In this document: piece by piece, positions 34,583 through 46,360 of the stretch
Layout of the letters: each line of letters starts with the position of its first letter
Numbering within the stretch: position 1 is the first letter of the stretch
From: Paraconiothyrium sp. Pb-2020
Taxonomy: Eukaryota; Ascomycota; Dothideomycetes; Pleosporales; Didymosphaeriaceae
DNA length: 64,000 bases
Direction: 5' to 3'
Assembly: GCA_022419385.1 (NCBI GenBank)
Contig: JAJUBI010000006.1
Coordinates: forward strand, 744,001 to 808,000
Made by a program: the position numbers and the translations under genes
The notes under the pieces: generated by a model
What the model was told of the DNA's origin: nothing
Seen by the model: only the letters and a program-made list of their open reading frames with translations
Database searches by the model: none

Positions 34583-35293
34583 ATGGGTGCCAAAGTCCCC
34601 CGAAACTTCCGACTGCTAGAGGAGCTCGAGAAGGGCGAGAAAGGCCTTGGTGCTGGTACGATCATAGGCTTGAGTCCTTGGATTTAGTATCTAATCTTTC
34701 GCAGAGGCATGCTCGTATGGTCTGGACAATGGAGATGACCTGTTGATGTCGGACTGGAATGGCACCATCCTTGGCCCTCCTCATGTAAGTTTCCATTAAA
34801 GATAGGTAGAGCATTCGGGTACGCCGTGCGCCCGCAAGTCTATATATACTGAGGCTAAATGTTCTGGATGTCTTTTCTTGCAGCTATTCATCTCACACTA
34901 TACGAGTACGCAACTGACAGTTATCACAGAGCGTCCACGAAAATCGCATCTACAGCGTCAAGATCCACTGCGGTCCCAATTACCCCGACCTTCCCCCCGA
35001 GATATCCTTTACCTCTAAGATCAACCTGCCTTGTGTTGACCAGCGAAATGGAAAGGTGCATACGGATACTGTGATTAGGAATTCTAGGCTGACAAAAAGA
35101 AGGTCGATCCAACGAAGGTTCCCTGCTTGGCTCAATGGAAACGGGACTTCACCATGGAGACCATCCTGATTGAGCTTCGGAGGTAGACCAGTCAGGTCCC
35201 GTCAAGTGGAATGGCAATGCTAATGCTTACAGGTATATGGCTTTGCCGCAGCACAAGAAGCTTCCGCAGCCTCCTGAGGGCACCACGTACTGA
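34583..35293 (+). CDS. mms2: Ubiquitin-conjugating enzyme variant Mms2
   Basis: Five exons (34583-34655, 34705-34784, 34930-35055, 35103-35182, 35233-35293) give 139 residues, the usual Mms2 size. Recognised segments: MGAKVPRNFRLLEELEKGEK, YGLDNGDDLLMSDWNGTILG, PPH joined across a 145-bp intron to SVHENRIYSVKIHCGPNYPD, LPPEISFTSKINLPCVD and AQWKRDFTMETILIELRRYM. The UBC fold lacks the active-site HPN...C motif, as expected of a Uev. Mms2 partners Ubc13 to build Lys63-linked ubiquitin chains on PCNA for error-free DNA damage tolerance. Intron 2 is three times longer than its neighbours; the other introns are 47-50 bp. Confidence 0.95.
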
Positions 35294-35943
35294 ACAGGGC
35301 TTTCGATGCTGAAGCGCGCATGTATATGACTCTGTCCAGAAGAGGATTCATTCGCAGCCTTTCGAGAGGAGCAACGCCAACGCGGATCTCCTTTCATGTC
35401 TCCTTTCCATCGTGGCGAAGCTTGGAGGAAACATGGTTTACGAGCTTTAAGCGTGATTACGAATGCATTGAAATGGAGTTCGGGGCTCTACTATATCGGC
35501 TTTGGGGCTAGAACGCAGATGAATTGAATTATGCTTCTAACACGCATTGTCCTTGGTATGTCGGAGCATCTGTGAGAACATGATATGAAAACACCCCAGT
35601 GCTGCAAAAGCACACGCTGGTACCAACATGAAGTTCGTCGAGAAGATCCTGTACGTTTCTTGCTGCCGAAGTCCTGTGTTCGATAGTGTAGGCCAGGGTA
35701 ACTCGTTATGCTATACCTTCCTAAAACAGTGTATGGCCGATGTTCGTAATGGCGTTAGAGAAATCAAGACCTCAATAACGAAACCAGGCGCCTTTAGCAA
35801 CATGTTGCATTAGGTAGATACCTAGGTACCTAGGTAAGACGAATGGCACGTGATCATGCGACAGCCCGGGCCCTGGAGTCTAAGGGTATAAACCGCGGCG
35901 CGCGAGCCGGGGCTGGATCATCAACCCACGATAACGCTCATGC
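35294..35943. other. Intergenic containing a CCTAGG-type palindrome
   Basis: About 650 bp between mms2 and the LYR gene, both plus strand. Apart from the palindromic repeat at 35819-35836 and a CACGTG at about 35847, nothing is identified. Confidence 0.5.
35819..35836. repeat. 18-bp perfect palindrome TACCTAGGTACCTAGGTA
   Basis: Two copies of TACCTAGG run together form a sequence identical to its own reverse complement. The flanking bases (TTAGGTAGA before, AGACG after) partly continue the motif. It lies about 108 bp upstream of the LYR gene start. Similar CCTAGGTACC tandem palindromes turn up in intergenic DNA of other filamentous ascomycetes; their function is not established. Confidence 0.8.
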
Positions 35944-36913
35944 ATGCCCGGATATCTCCAGCCTAAGTCGCACATACAGCATCGCGTAGCTGGTAGGTCT
36001 AGTCGGGCTTTGTGTTCGCTACCAATCTAACATGTACAGCGATCGCGTTGTACCGGGCGCTACTTTCTCGATGCTCCTCCGCACCCGCTCTTCAGCATGA
36101 AGAGCGCACGTTGTTACATAACGCAATTCGCAACAAATTCCGCCAGAACAGGAAATTACAAAGTCCCCGTCAGCTAGGATTGGTTTTTCGAGCTGGATAC
36201 GAGGTTTGCGATCTGCGTGCATTTCCTACCTCATCAACTCACATTTTCAGGTTCTAAATCACCTCGATGCCTGCACCTCGAACCCAAAGAGCACAGACGC
36301 TCTGAAAACTCTTATTCCTTCACTTCCTCGTGGTATCGCACGCGCGCCGCCTCAGCGGCGCCCCGAGAAGCAACCACCGAACACGTCTACAAAACATCCT
36401 CACGCTGTACTTCCGCCCGAGCAAGCCTTATTAAACGTGCGCCCTTACGTAAAGACGACTGGACCTCGCCATGTTCCTATACTTGCCTCCGCTAATGGCA
36501 TCCCATTTCTCCGCGTCAAGAAACCACAACCTCCAGCGCTGAGTCGCGTACTTCGGCAGACGCTACAGCGACGGATAGACCGATTTCATGCCAAAATCCT
36601 ATTCGCCAACTACTGGATCCCGATATCGCAACATGAAGATCAATGGGATTTGATTTTGGAGAAGGAATGTGATTTCGTAGATGACGGTGGCAGAATGGAG
36701 GGAGGGGTGCGGGATCCGTTGTGGGTGCATGAAATAGCTCAGGCGGAATGGGAAAATCGTGTGGTTTATGACAAAGAAATTCGAGCAAGCAAAGAGACCG
36801 CAGCGAGGATGATAGAACTGATTGACAAGGAGACGGAACTAGCGATTCGGGAGGGTCGGAGGGTAGTGAGAGGCAGGAAGGCTCGGCCGATACGCGATCG
36901 ATGGCTAAAATGA
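35944..36913 (+). CDS. LYR-motif (complex 1 LYR family) mitochondrial protein
   Basis: Three exons (35944-35992, 36040-36203, 36251-36913; two 47-bp introns) give 291 residues. The first splice creates AAIALYRALLSRC, the LYR motif that names the family. Further family positions follow: HEERTLLHNAIRNKFRQNR and GLVFRAGYEVLNHLD, the latter built across intron 2. The remaining ~200 residues are a basic extension rich in Arg with no domain I can name (GIPFLRVKKPQPPALSRVL; FANYWIPISQHEDQWDLILE). LYR proteins bind the mitochondrial acyl carrier protein and act as assembly factors for respiratory complexes, Fe-S transfer or the mitoribosome. The specific client here is unknown. Confidence 0.82.
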
Positions 36914-37115
36914 GACACAAGTGATGCTCTCGAAAGCTTTACAATGCATCGATGCATATCTCGCTTCTACCACGCTTTCCTAGCAAGAGCCACCACGCAT
37001 CGCACGAAGTATTGACACTCCATGTGGTTTGCATGCGATGTAATGGGTATTTTTTTTTTCTGCAGACTCTACGATCGAATCCAATGGTCCAAGATAGACA
37101 GGAAGAGTGCTGCCG

Positions 37116-37935
37116 CTATGATGCTGCCTCGATCTTCAGATCTTTTATCCCTTCCAGAGCATCTTCGCCCTCGTCTTCATCCAGTTTGCCGACAAGGCCT
37201 TGCTCCCACAGCTGCCTCCCAGTCAACTTTTTCTCTTCTTTCTTCCCCTTCTTCTTATCCTCAACCTCCTGCTCCTCCTTCTTCCTCTGCTCCTCCTCTG
37301 CTAATTCCCTCCGAAACTCCTCCCTCCACTTCAGAAAGCTTTCTCTCGTGACCGCCTCACCCTGAAACTTCCTGTTCTCTTCCTCCTCAGCCTTCTGCGC
37401 TTCTATCTCCGCGAGCGCCGCTTTTGCGCCTTGTCTCTCGGTGATGAGCAGCTCGGCGGAGTCTTTAAGCGTGGTGACCAGTGTGAAGATCATTTGCATG
37501 CCGAGATTATCGTTCATGGTGTCGGTGAGGGAGGAGAGGAGGACGGACTTGTCGTCTTGGATGTCGAGGTAGGGGTGTTTGGGGGCGTTGGGGGGTTGCG
37601 TTATGTCGAGGTCGGGGACTTCATCAGGATAGTTTGGGGTGAAGCGGACGTTCAGGATAATTGTTGCTGAACTAAAGTTAGACGTTGACTGTCAAGAAAG
37701 TATGCTATAGTAGTAGAAAACAATCGTGTTAAAGTACATACGGGCTTCAGAGTCATCCCCTTCATCATTCGTAACTTCGAGCTGAATTTCTATACGGAAT
37801 TCAGTGTCTGAGATATCTGCAGGAAGTCAGCGAGAGGTTTTAAGATAGGAGAACCGAACTAGACGAACTTGTAATTTCGTCCGGGTATATGGATTCGAGG
37901 ATCTCGCGCTCTTCTTTTTGCTCTTCTGCACCCAT
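37116..37935 (-). CDS. gir2: RWD-domain protein Gir2 (RWDD1/DFRP2-like)
   Basis: Three exons (37935-37869, 37816-37742, 37666-37116; introns 52 and 75 bp) encode 230 residues. The start MGAEEQKEEREILESIYPDE is the RWD entry. Splicing restores EITNISDTEFRIEIQLE and EAPTIILNVRFTPNYPDEVP, including the YPDE...P hallmark of RWD domains. A helical, strongly charged C-terminal region (EEEQRKKEEQEVEDKKKGKK) ends with TGRQLWEQGLVGKLDED. Gir2/RWDD1 binds the GTPase Rbg2 (DRG2 type) and Gcn1, linking ribosome monitoring to the Gcn2 stress response. The gene is divergent from acl4, with 401 bp between the starts. Confidence 0.9.
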
Positions 37936-38336
37936 CTTTGCGATATAGATGTCTCTTATGTCGACCTGAAGGCCGGGCGGAAAGATTCCCGCTTTTGAAG
38001 CAACTGCAGCCGATACTATATCTTGGATCGAGTGGACTATAGCTGTACAATCGTGACCTGTTACTATGTATCCGGCGCTCACGTTCCGGCGATGTTGTGT
38101 CTTCCGATTCTCAAGCTTCCGTGTTGGCGGGGCGCGACTTCCCCACGTCAGCGCACGGGCCAGCACTTTCTGTAAATTTTTGGGTCGACTTCCGACCTTG
38201 ATTCCTTCACTTTTACGCACGGTTTGTTTTCTTTGGAAGCCATTGTGCAGGTTCATTGTCTACGTAGTCAGACCCGGCTTTCCATCGCGGAGCTGCGCGC
38301 AGGATCCAATCAGGGTGCATACACAGTCCATTCACG
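37936..38336. other. Divergent promoter gir2/acl4, no gene seen
   Basis: About 400 bp shared by two genes linked to translation and ribosome biogenesis. Open frames here are upstream extensions without conserved content. Confidence 0.55.
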
Positions 38337-39476
38337 ATGGCGAAGACGAAACCCCAAAATCGAGCGCGGAAAGCGAAAAAGGATACAAAGAATGGCGCAC
38401 CTGATGGAGCGAAGAAGCCAAAGGTGTCACCAGAAGCGCTACTCGTTCAAGCCGCTACACTTTTGCAAACATCACAACCAGACGAGGCCCTCGTGGCGGC
38501 CAGACGAGCGCTAAACCTCCTCCAACCCACATCTGAGCCAACCGTGGCTGCACTACCCGCTCTCAATCTTCTCGGAGAAATAAATGTGGAACTTGGCGAT
38601 CCAGAATCAGCCAGAGAGGCCTTCCTGGTAGCGATAGCGTTGGACACGGAAGGTGCGCACGACGGCGCAGAAAAGTTCCTGTGGCTAGCTCAGCTAAACG
38701 AGGAGGGCGGAGCGGAGAGCGTACGATGGTTCGAAAAAGGTGTCGAGGTACTGAAGCGGGAGATAAGCGAGCTGGAAGGAAAGATCGTGAAGAAGGGGGA
38801 GGCCGCAGACGCGCTGGAGGAGAAGAAGCAAAAGATTGCGAATGCATTGTGCGGAATTGCTGAAGTCTACATGACCGACCTTTCATGGGAAGCCGACGCC
38901 GAAGCACGGTGCGAAGCTGCTGTTACTGAAGCTCTGCTCGTTGCACCCGAGAGCCCAGAACCCCTCCAAACACTTGCATCAATACGAATATCTCAACTAC
39001 GCGTCGATGACGCGAAAGCAGCCCTAACGCGGAGTATAGCACTTTGGACAGATCTGGAGCCCGACGATCCTACGATCCCAGACTATTCTACGCGAATAAG
39101 CTTATCTCGCTTGTTGATGGAGGCTGAAATGGAGGATGAAGCCATTGAAGTGCTCGAGAGGCTTATTGGCGAAAATGACGAAAGCGTGGAGGCTTGGTAT
39201 TTGGGCGGCTGGTGCTTGCACCTGATAGCTGAGAAGCAAAAAGCAAGCAACGACATGGAGCGGATAGCGCCGCTTCTCCGGGCAAGTCGTGACTGGCTGG
39301 AAAATTGCCTCAAATTATATGCGGCGTTCGAGTACGAAGACGAGCGGCTCAAAGCTCACGCAGACGAGCTGTTGCAGGCCATCACCGACGTTGTGGGTCC
39401 ATCTACTGGGGAAGAGGAGGAGGACGAGGGTTGGGAAGACGCCGATGATGACGATGCAGAGATGGACGGAGCGTGA
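38337..39476 (+). CDS. acl4: TPR chaperone Acl4 for ribosomal protein Rpl4
   Basis: A single exon of 379 residues. A very basic N-terminus (MAKTKPQNRARKAKKDTKNG) precedes a series of TPR helices: EALLVQAATLLQTSQPDEAL, ALNLLGEINVELGDPESARE, AEKFLWLAQLNEEGGAESVR and, further on, SIRISQLRVDDAKAALTRS. AWYLGGWCLHLIAEKQ and an acidic tail (EEEEDEGWEDADDDDAEMDG) close the protein. This architecture and the acidic end match the dedicated assembly chaperone that captures nascent Rpl4 and carries it to pre-60S particles. The call rests on the overall pattern, so another TPR chaperone is possible but less likely. Confidence 0.85.
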   Translation: MAKTKPQNRARKAKKDTKNGAPDGAKKPKVSPEALLVQAATLLQTSQPDEALVAARRALNLLQPTSEPTVAALPALNLLGEINVELGDPESAREAFLVAIALDTEGAHDGAEKFLWLAQLNEEGGAESVRWFEKGVEVLKREISELEGKIVKKGEAADALEEKKQKIANALCGIAEVYMTDLSWEADAEARCEAAVTEALLVAPESPEPLQTLASIRISQLRVDDAKAALTRSIALWTDLEPDDPTIPDYSTRISLSRLLMEAEMEDEAIEVLERLIGENDESVEAWYLGGWCLHLIAEKQKASNDMERIAPLLRASRDWLENCLKLYAAFEYEDERLKAHADELLQAITDVVGPSTGEEEEDEGWEDADDDDAEMDGA

Positions 39477-40332
39477 ATTGGTGGCGTGTGGTGGAGGTAG
39501 CTCTTGCACGAGAGATACCACTCCACGTTTACAGTTGCACAGCGTTGAGACTCCACTTGCAAGAATTTGACGCGAAGCTCCGGGTCACAAGATGTCACCC
39601 GGTCGCACTTTTGATAGGGAACAACCAGCTTTTGAGGCGTCAGCAAGTCTGTCGCTGCCAGGGCAGATGTTGGCATTAGAGGGAGTACAAGTTCGCCTAT
39701 AATGACCACCCCCAGCAGGGTGGCCCAGGGTAAGAATGCAGTCCCTGCATCCCCGCCCGCTGCAAGCGCGGGGTGACCGATATACATAGTTCAAATAATC
39801 AACGACTGTTTGAGCCACAGCCAGACGTCATCTCGTTTGCAGTCTTCGATTGCACAGACGGACGCCTCACATCCTAGACAATGTTGCAATGACGCCAGGC
39901 CGCCTCATTGAGCGGCAATGCAAGTCCCCCAGCTTCGTGTCTCAAGGCTGCGGCTTGCCTGCATTAGCCAAGCCTTTTAGAAAAGTGCCCGTACCATGTC
40001 TCGCATCGCTTGCAGTTGACGCAGTTACCCTTGGCGGGCTACAACCCGGGTTGGGAGGACCTGGCACCCGGTACTGAAAGCCACTTCCCACGAAGAAGCC
40101 GATGCTGTGACCCTCACTGCTACCAACCATCAGATTTATCACTTTCCTTTCTGCTGTGGACTACTCGCGCTGAAGTCCAGCATCCGCTCATTGCGCGCCC
40201 CGCACTCGAGCCGACCGATGAAGGCACCGTCGCAAGTCCGCTCGTCTGCGCGCGCCTCGGATTCTGGCTACAGCTGAGAGTCTCTCACCACCCCAATCTG
40301 GACATGCCCTGCGTCAGGGCCCGCTTCGCCGA
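39477..40332. other. Intergenic / SCAP promoter, no gene seen
   Basis: About 855 bp before the SCAP start. No coding sequence is supported. I did not find an obvious sterol regulatory element by eye, but short variants cannot be excluded. Confidence 0.5.
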
Positions 40333-43300
40333 ATGATCTGGTACCTTCTATATCCACTGCGTGGGTGAGTGCGCTTCTCGTCTGGAGTCTGACCCGCGTG
40401 CTAAGCTGTGCAGCACATCCGAGCCCTGGCACCCCTCGCCCGCGCATCCGATCCGCCGCGCTTTCAAGACCTATGGCACTGCAACAGCACGACACTGGCT
40501 CCTGTCAATAATCGTTACCGTAATTGTCTCAGTATTGCTCTGCTATCCGGCTATCTTCCAGACCGACAGCCCCGCAGCGACCGGCCTACGCAACCTCCCG
40601 AAGCATGTATGGACATCCACCACCGAGGTGGACGGCGAGCGAGCCGCCGACATCGAGGCCCGCCAGGTCTGGGTTCATGGCGACTATATGAATGCAATTG
40701 ACCGGCGCGTCTTGCGGGAAGCCTTGCACGTGCAAGAAGCCCTCATCGGCGACGGCTTTGACGATGTGCTCGGGACAACACCAGACAGTCAATTGGAGAC
40801 CACGCGCAGCAAGGAACATTGCCGCGCAACCAAACCTGGCCAGAAATGGGGTTTCCACTCACCATTGATGTACTGGAACTGCTCAAGTAGACTTCTGGAA
40901 GAGGACCACGACTTACTTGCCACCATCAACTCCCACGTGGGCCTACAATCAGAGCTCAACATCACATTGCGACCAAGCACTGTCTTCGCTGGCAAGGCTT
41001 TTGCCAAGACAAAGCTACGTTCCGCCGATGCTCTTGTGATAACGCTGTTTGATCAGACGACCCAGGGTCTTGGGCATGCTTGGGACAGAAGGTCGCAGCT
41101 GCTCGCGCAAAACCTCGCGACGGACTGGTCTATATTACCACACGATGGTCAGGTTACAAATAGCCGTCTATACGAGTTCCGTTTCAAACCGATGACACTA
41201 AACGATGATTTGTTTTTAGCAGCATCATACATGGTGACGGCTGGCTACGTGATCATGAGAATGATGCAACTCAGGGCTGTGAAAAGTTGGTTTGGCCTAC
41301 TGATCACGATTGGCGTCAAAGTGAGGTTGTCTCCAAGCGTTACTATACACTGCTGACTCGAGCATAGATGACAGTCTGTGTTATCGGCAGCTTTACCATT
41401 TGTTCATTCTTAGGGATCAATCTTGCTCGCATCCCTAGACCGTGGTTCCCAGGGGTGGTGTTTTGTTTTGGCTTGGGGAACATGTACGTGTTATTTTACT
41501 GGGGTTTGATCACCAAGTAACTGACTGCGGGTAGCTTCCGGTTGATCAATGTTATCCTTGAAACACCGGCCGAGATGCCCTCTCCTCAGCGCATTGGCCA
41601 CGCTCTTGGGGAGGTTGGCCATCTTTCTATTGCTGTAGCCTTACAGAACCTCGTCCTCATATATCTTTGTTCTCGGGTCGTGACACCTTGGGTTGCAGAC
41701 TTCTGCATCTTTGCTGCCGTCACTCTCGTCCTCGATTTGGCATTCCATTTGACATTTTTCCTTGCCGTTTTAAGCGTCGACGTACAGCGAATGGAGCTCT
41801 CCGACTCCCTCGAAAGGATCGACCTACACCAGCGAGCAGTTAAGAACCGGCGACCTGAACGCCAAACCTGGCTCTCGGCATTACGACAAGGCACACTACC
41901 TGTCAGCACACGATTCGCAGGATCTGTTGCGATTTTATCGTTCCTGTTAGCCATCAATTGGCATTTTTTCGACAGCAGTGGCCAAAAGCTATCCGTGCAT
42001 ACTCTTAAGGAGAGATTGTTCCGGAGACAAGCCAAACCAGAAGTGCCTTCAACTTGGAGTTCACCGTCTATCAACCAGGCCCGTACCCCTGGTGATTGGC
42101 TGCGGATTCAAGATCATAACACTGCGAAGGAGCTCTTTGGTTTCATCAAGCCCGGTGCAAACAGTTTTGTCGCCAGGATTTATGACCCAATCCTGATAGT
42201 GTCCAAGAACGCAACTGGCAGAGACGTTGCGCAGAAAACCTCTTCTTTGGCTGAAAGCTTTCGCCACTTTGCTCGAGGCCACGCATATTCTGCTGCACTG
42301 ATTGTTGCTTTTTTGATAGCCGGGGTTACCTTGCTCATGAATTATCTTCTTTGGACTGGTCTCCCTGAAGGTGTTGGGGAAGAAGAGGAGGACGAGGATG
42401 CCCTCTTCAGCGTTGAAACCCTGTCGGCTGTCCAAGCGCTGGACATAGTCAGGCTTGCCTCTTCGCCAAAGGGTCATATCGTCAGTGTATCGCTGGATCG
42501 AACAACATCAATCTGGTATCATGATCAGAATGGCTTCCGGCAGACAACGTTACAAACAGCTGCTATGAAACCAAAGCTTTGGCCTATCGTAGCAAGTGCC
42601 ATGGACGATGCGAACAACCTGCTTGCATTGTGTAGTGCCGACGGGCTAATAGGTCTTTGGAACCTTGGCGCTGCACGATTTTCGACCGTGCAAACTGTAG
42701 ACCTACGCGGTCAAATACCTATCCTGCTCACATTTACTACGATACCGCGACCCAGCCAGGACGTCTTCACTCTTCTTATCGTGACTGCAGACGGCTACTT
42801 GACGGAATTGGATACTCGAGATGGGAACCATCGCACTCGACGAATCTGCACACGGGCTGTGCTCTGCGCTACGATTTATACTTCCCGCAAAGGCGAGCTA
42901 AGCCTCGTTTTCGTCACCAGAACCGGAGAAGTACATATCCTGCGTCTCGACAGTAGTCACGACAAGACGTCCGAAGTGGTTGCGGGTCTGGATCCAGGGC
43001 CACCACCCGGGAGCAACCCGTTGAAGATACGCAGCATTCAGGCAGTACCTGCCTTAGGCTTGATTTTCGCGCTGCGAGATGAAGAGGCAGAGATATTCGA
43101 CTTCAATAGTCGTGCGCTTGTCCATGCCTTCCGAATTGGCCACGCGAAGCCTCAGCTCTTCCGTGTTATGCACTCAGCACCGCGACAGTGCGCATGTGGC
43201 GCGCCAGCTGTTCATTCTCTGTCCGTGGCTTACACGGAAGAGGACACTGATCACTTGATTATGCAGACCTTTACACTTGATGAATGTCCGACATCTTTAA

Positions 43301-43905
43301 TATGTTTAGGCAAACCCTCCGATAATGATACCCACACTTGCAGAGGTCTTGCTTCTGCAAAAGATATTATTCATATCGTCGAGCCCGCTGGAGCTTGGGA
43401 AGCTATATCAACTCTTGGCCTGGTAGGCATCCGAAAGTGCGACTCAGCGCCGACCTCATCGTCAGTTGCTTCTGGTGCAGATCAACATGCGCCACCCAGG
43501 TATTCGGCGTTAACATCTGCACTATATGAGCGTGCCGTGAGACACGATGAACCATTCAAGAGCGCAATCACAGCAACTTCGACTTCTCCACCGACCCACA
43601 ACACCGATAGCGATGGCTGGCAGGCATGGACGCTTTCAATGAGCGGCGAGTTTCGCTCACGCCCGCTTACTTCTACTTCACACAGTGATACAGATGAGCT
43701 ACTCGGTGACGATCAACTGTTTGTCGCAGCTCCTGGACCTATCACCACGCTCGGCAAGAGAAGCGTCGCTGCTGGCTTTGGCAACACGATCAAAATTATC
43801 ACGCTGGGAAAGGAAACATTCGATGGGTCAGGCACCAATGCAGACCTAGGCATGGCGATTCACAAGTCGAAGATGAGACGAGGACCTGGGAGAAAGCTGC
43901 AGTGA
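40333..43905 (+). CDS. scap: SREBP cleavage-activating protein (SCAP)
   Basis: Four exons (40333-40364, 40414-41320, 41368-41483, 41535-43905; introns 47-51 bp) encode 1,141 residues. A 32-nt first exon gives MIWYLLYPLRG, the fungal SCAP start, fused by splicing to a segment ending HPIRRAFKTYGTATARHW. A first membrane helix (LLSIIVTVIVSVLLCYPAIF) and a lumenal loop follow. The sterol-sensing domain lies around residues 275-450, with VCVIGSFTICSFLGINLARI and GLGNIFRLINVILETPAEMP created across intron 3. Two more helices precede a C-terminal WD40 half (from about residue 640; KGHIVSVSLDRTTSIWYHD). SCAP retains or escorts the transcription factor SREBP between ER and Golgi according to sterol level; in moulds this supports hypoxic growth and azole tolerance. 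Several WD blades are divergent. Confidence 0.93.
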
Positions 43906-44957
43906 CTAGTTGAACCGCAGGTTGCAGACAAACATGCAGCATGGGGATCGAAATCGGATCAATTTACCATCGGCGCACTAAAGGATTGGACTTGGGAATA
44001 GGACATACATACCCCTGGATGAATGGCGTCTCGGGGCAACATATGGCGGGCGATGGATATCGGGACGCCGACTTATACCTTGTGGGATTGTATTCATAGC
44101 GCGGCCTTGCGGCGAGATGTTTGGAGGATGAAGGAAGATGGCCGTGATACATATGGCTCGACTTTGTATTAGTGATACATGGATGTGAAGAGTAAATATT
44201 GTTTTATTTCAACACACTTATAGTCAATATTCTTAACACTGTCGACACATGCATTTCCGTTTCACTGCAGGATTGCACGTGAAGATTATGGGACTTGTTG
44301 GATAACAAAGCTGGCAGACCTGTCTGCCACGATGTAGTGCAAGGCAACTGCCGGAGCTTGCGCTCTCTGTACCCACCCAGGTGACGCGGCTGGTGGCATG
44401 AGTGGCGCATGCAAGGACCCCGCAGGCAGGGCCAAGTATGAATGATGTGGCTTGAGCCGACTTTGCCGTGCCGCGGTAGCGAGAGCGGGTGTAATGGTGT
44501 CAAGAGCGTCAGAGCGGGCGCAAAAAGCATGGCAGAGGAGAACAGAGACGTTACGAATGATGGAACTGTGGCTGTGAGGGTTGACGTCAGTGTCAGCCAC
44601 AGCAGTGAAGGCCAGGCTTCGTGTGAAAAAGCCCCTGTCCCCGCACGTCGGGACCCCTGTTACTAGCGCCATCGTCTTTGTTAGTCTCAGGGAGTCCCTC
44701 ACACGACCTCCACCTCCACAAGTCCCACCCAAGCACTCTACGACAATCGCGCACTCACACTGTGCTATTCTTGAACACCATTCCCATTGCTATCTTTCTA
44801 GTTGATATGTAAGCGCCATCTACCAGATATACTCCATGAACCGGGAGGAAGCGCAACTTTCACATGCGACGGACTCCGACTTTCGTCCATGTTAGACGTC
44901 ACTGCCCCTCGGATATTTCACGAATACCACGCATGCTGACCCATGGTTAAGTGCAGG
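43906..44957. other. Intergenic, no gene seen
   Basis: About 1.05 kb between SCAP and the kinase gene, both plus strand. Frames on the minus strand near 44204-44732 are Ala/Ser/Cys-rich without family resemblance. Pyrimidine-rich sequence at 44690-44810 looks like promoter or leader. Confidence 0.5.
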
Positions 44958-46360
44958 ATGGCGAGCGAAAACGCACCGTTCGACCCCTACGAATCGATAC
45001 GTTACATACCGGCGCGCTACAACTACGAAGACTCCGATAACTCGGCCTTGAACCTTATCCTCACACTCCGGCCAGAATGGCGCGCATCCAAGGACTCAGT
45101 CGAATTTGTGCGCTTCACAGACGGCATCACAAACACAGTATGTCCCGATATGTGTCTAGGGTCAATTTGGGCACCGAAGGGGGCTTTCGCTAATTCTATG
45201 TGAACAGCTTCTGAAGGCAATCAACAAGCAGCCAGGGCTTTCCGAGGCGCAAATCGACAGCGAAGCGATTTTACTGCGGGCGTACGGAAAAGATACCGAA
45301 GTCCTCATAGACCGCAAAAGTGGGTGACCCCTGTCCCAGAGTGATGCTTCACGCTAATGTAGCCGCAGAGGAAACATCGTCCCATTGCCTGCTCGCCCGT
45401 CACGGCCTCGCACCAGCGTTGCTCGCTCGCTTCGACAACGGTCTCCTATATAAATACCTACAAGGCAGCGTCTGCTCACCCGCAGACTTGCGCAAGCCGG
45501 AAGTATGGCGCGGGGTAGCACAAAGGCTCGGGGAATGGCATTCCACATTACCTATAGCGAGTATCAGCACAACATGTCCCACACCCACTCAGATCGCCCC
45601 TTCCAAAACAAAACGTGCTTCACTTGTGGCAATGGCAGATCTGACGCCAGGCAAACCGATCCCGAATGTTTGGACCACGATGCAGCGATGGATACTCGAG
45701 TTGCCCATAAGCACCAAACAACAACTCGAGCGGCGGACCCTCCTGCAGAAAGAACTACAATGGCTTGTTGCCCGTCTGGGTGATACACCTGGAGTTGGTG
45801 GCACAAATCCCTTCGTCTTCGCCCATTGCGACCTCTTGAGCGGGAATGTCATCATTGAACCCACGCCCTCGTCTGCGTCTGCTTCGCGCCGTTCCAGCGC
45901 GTCTGGAGGCTCGGAAGAAAACGAACCGCCAGCTACCGTATCGTTTATCGACTACGAGTACGCCACGCCGGCCCCGGCGTCGTTTGACATCGCGAACCAC
46001 TTTGCCGAATGGGGTGGCTTCGATTGCGACTTCACCGTCCTGCCCACGCGCCACGTCCGCCGAAATTTTCTGCGGGAGTACCTGTACAGTTTCAGCATGC
46101 ATATGAATCGTGCTTTCAAGGAGTCCGAACTAGACGAGTTGTTCGAGCAGGTTGATGCATTCCGCGGCGTGCCGGGCTTCTACTGGGCCATATGGGCGCA
46201 GATTCAGGCCCAGATTTCCTTGATCGATTTCGACTACGCGAGCTACGCTGAAGTACGATTAGGCGAGTACTGGGCGTGGAAGCGCGAGATGAATGGCGAG
46301 CGGGCTGCTGCTGGGGAGCAAGTGCCTGTGCGGGAGAGACGGTGGGCGCAGGACCAATAG
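44958..46360 (+). CDS. Ethanolamine/choline kinase
   Basis: Three exons (44958-45137, 45208-45319, 45369-46360; introns 70 and 49 bp) encode 427 residues. An in-frame ATG at 44943 would add five residues. Conserved features: FVRFTDGITNTLLKA (nucleotide loop, restored by splicing), ILLRAYGKDTEVLIDRK, GLAPALLARFDNGLLYKYLQ, the Brenner-type catalytic segment FAHCDLLSGNVI, and FIDYEYATPAPASFDIANHF, where the Asp binds magnesium. A Ser/Glu-rich insert (~25 residues) separates the two motifs. It phosphorylates ethanolamine (or choline) in the Kennedy pathway to phosphatidylethanolamine. The pattern favours ethanolamine kinase, but substrate preference is not certain. Confidence 0.9.

Noticed and set aside
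34785..34929. A small extra coding exon inside the 145-bp mms2 intron
   Set aside because: GPPH joins SVHENRIYS directly in Mms2 proteins, and the candidate internal piece would leave a 24-bp intron, too short to splice.
44204..44732. Two overlapping minus-strand frames of 108 and 148 codons
   Set aside because: Low-information Ala/Ser/Cys-rich translations with no family resemblance; likely antisense noise in an intergenic region.
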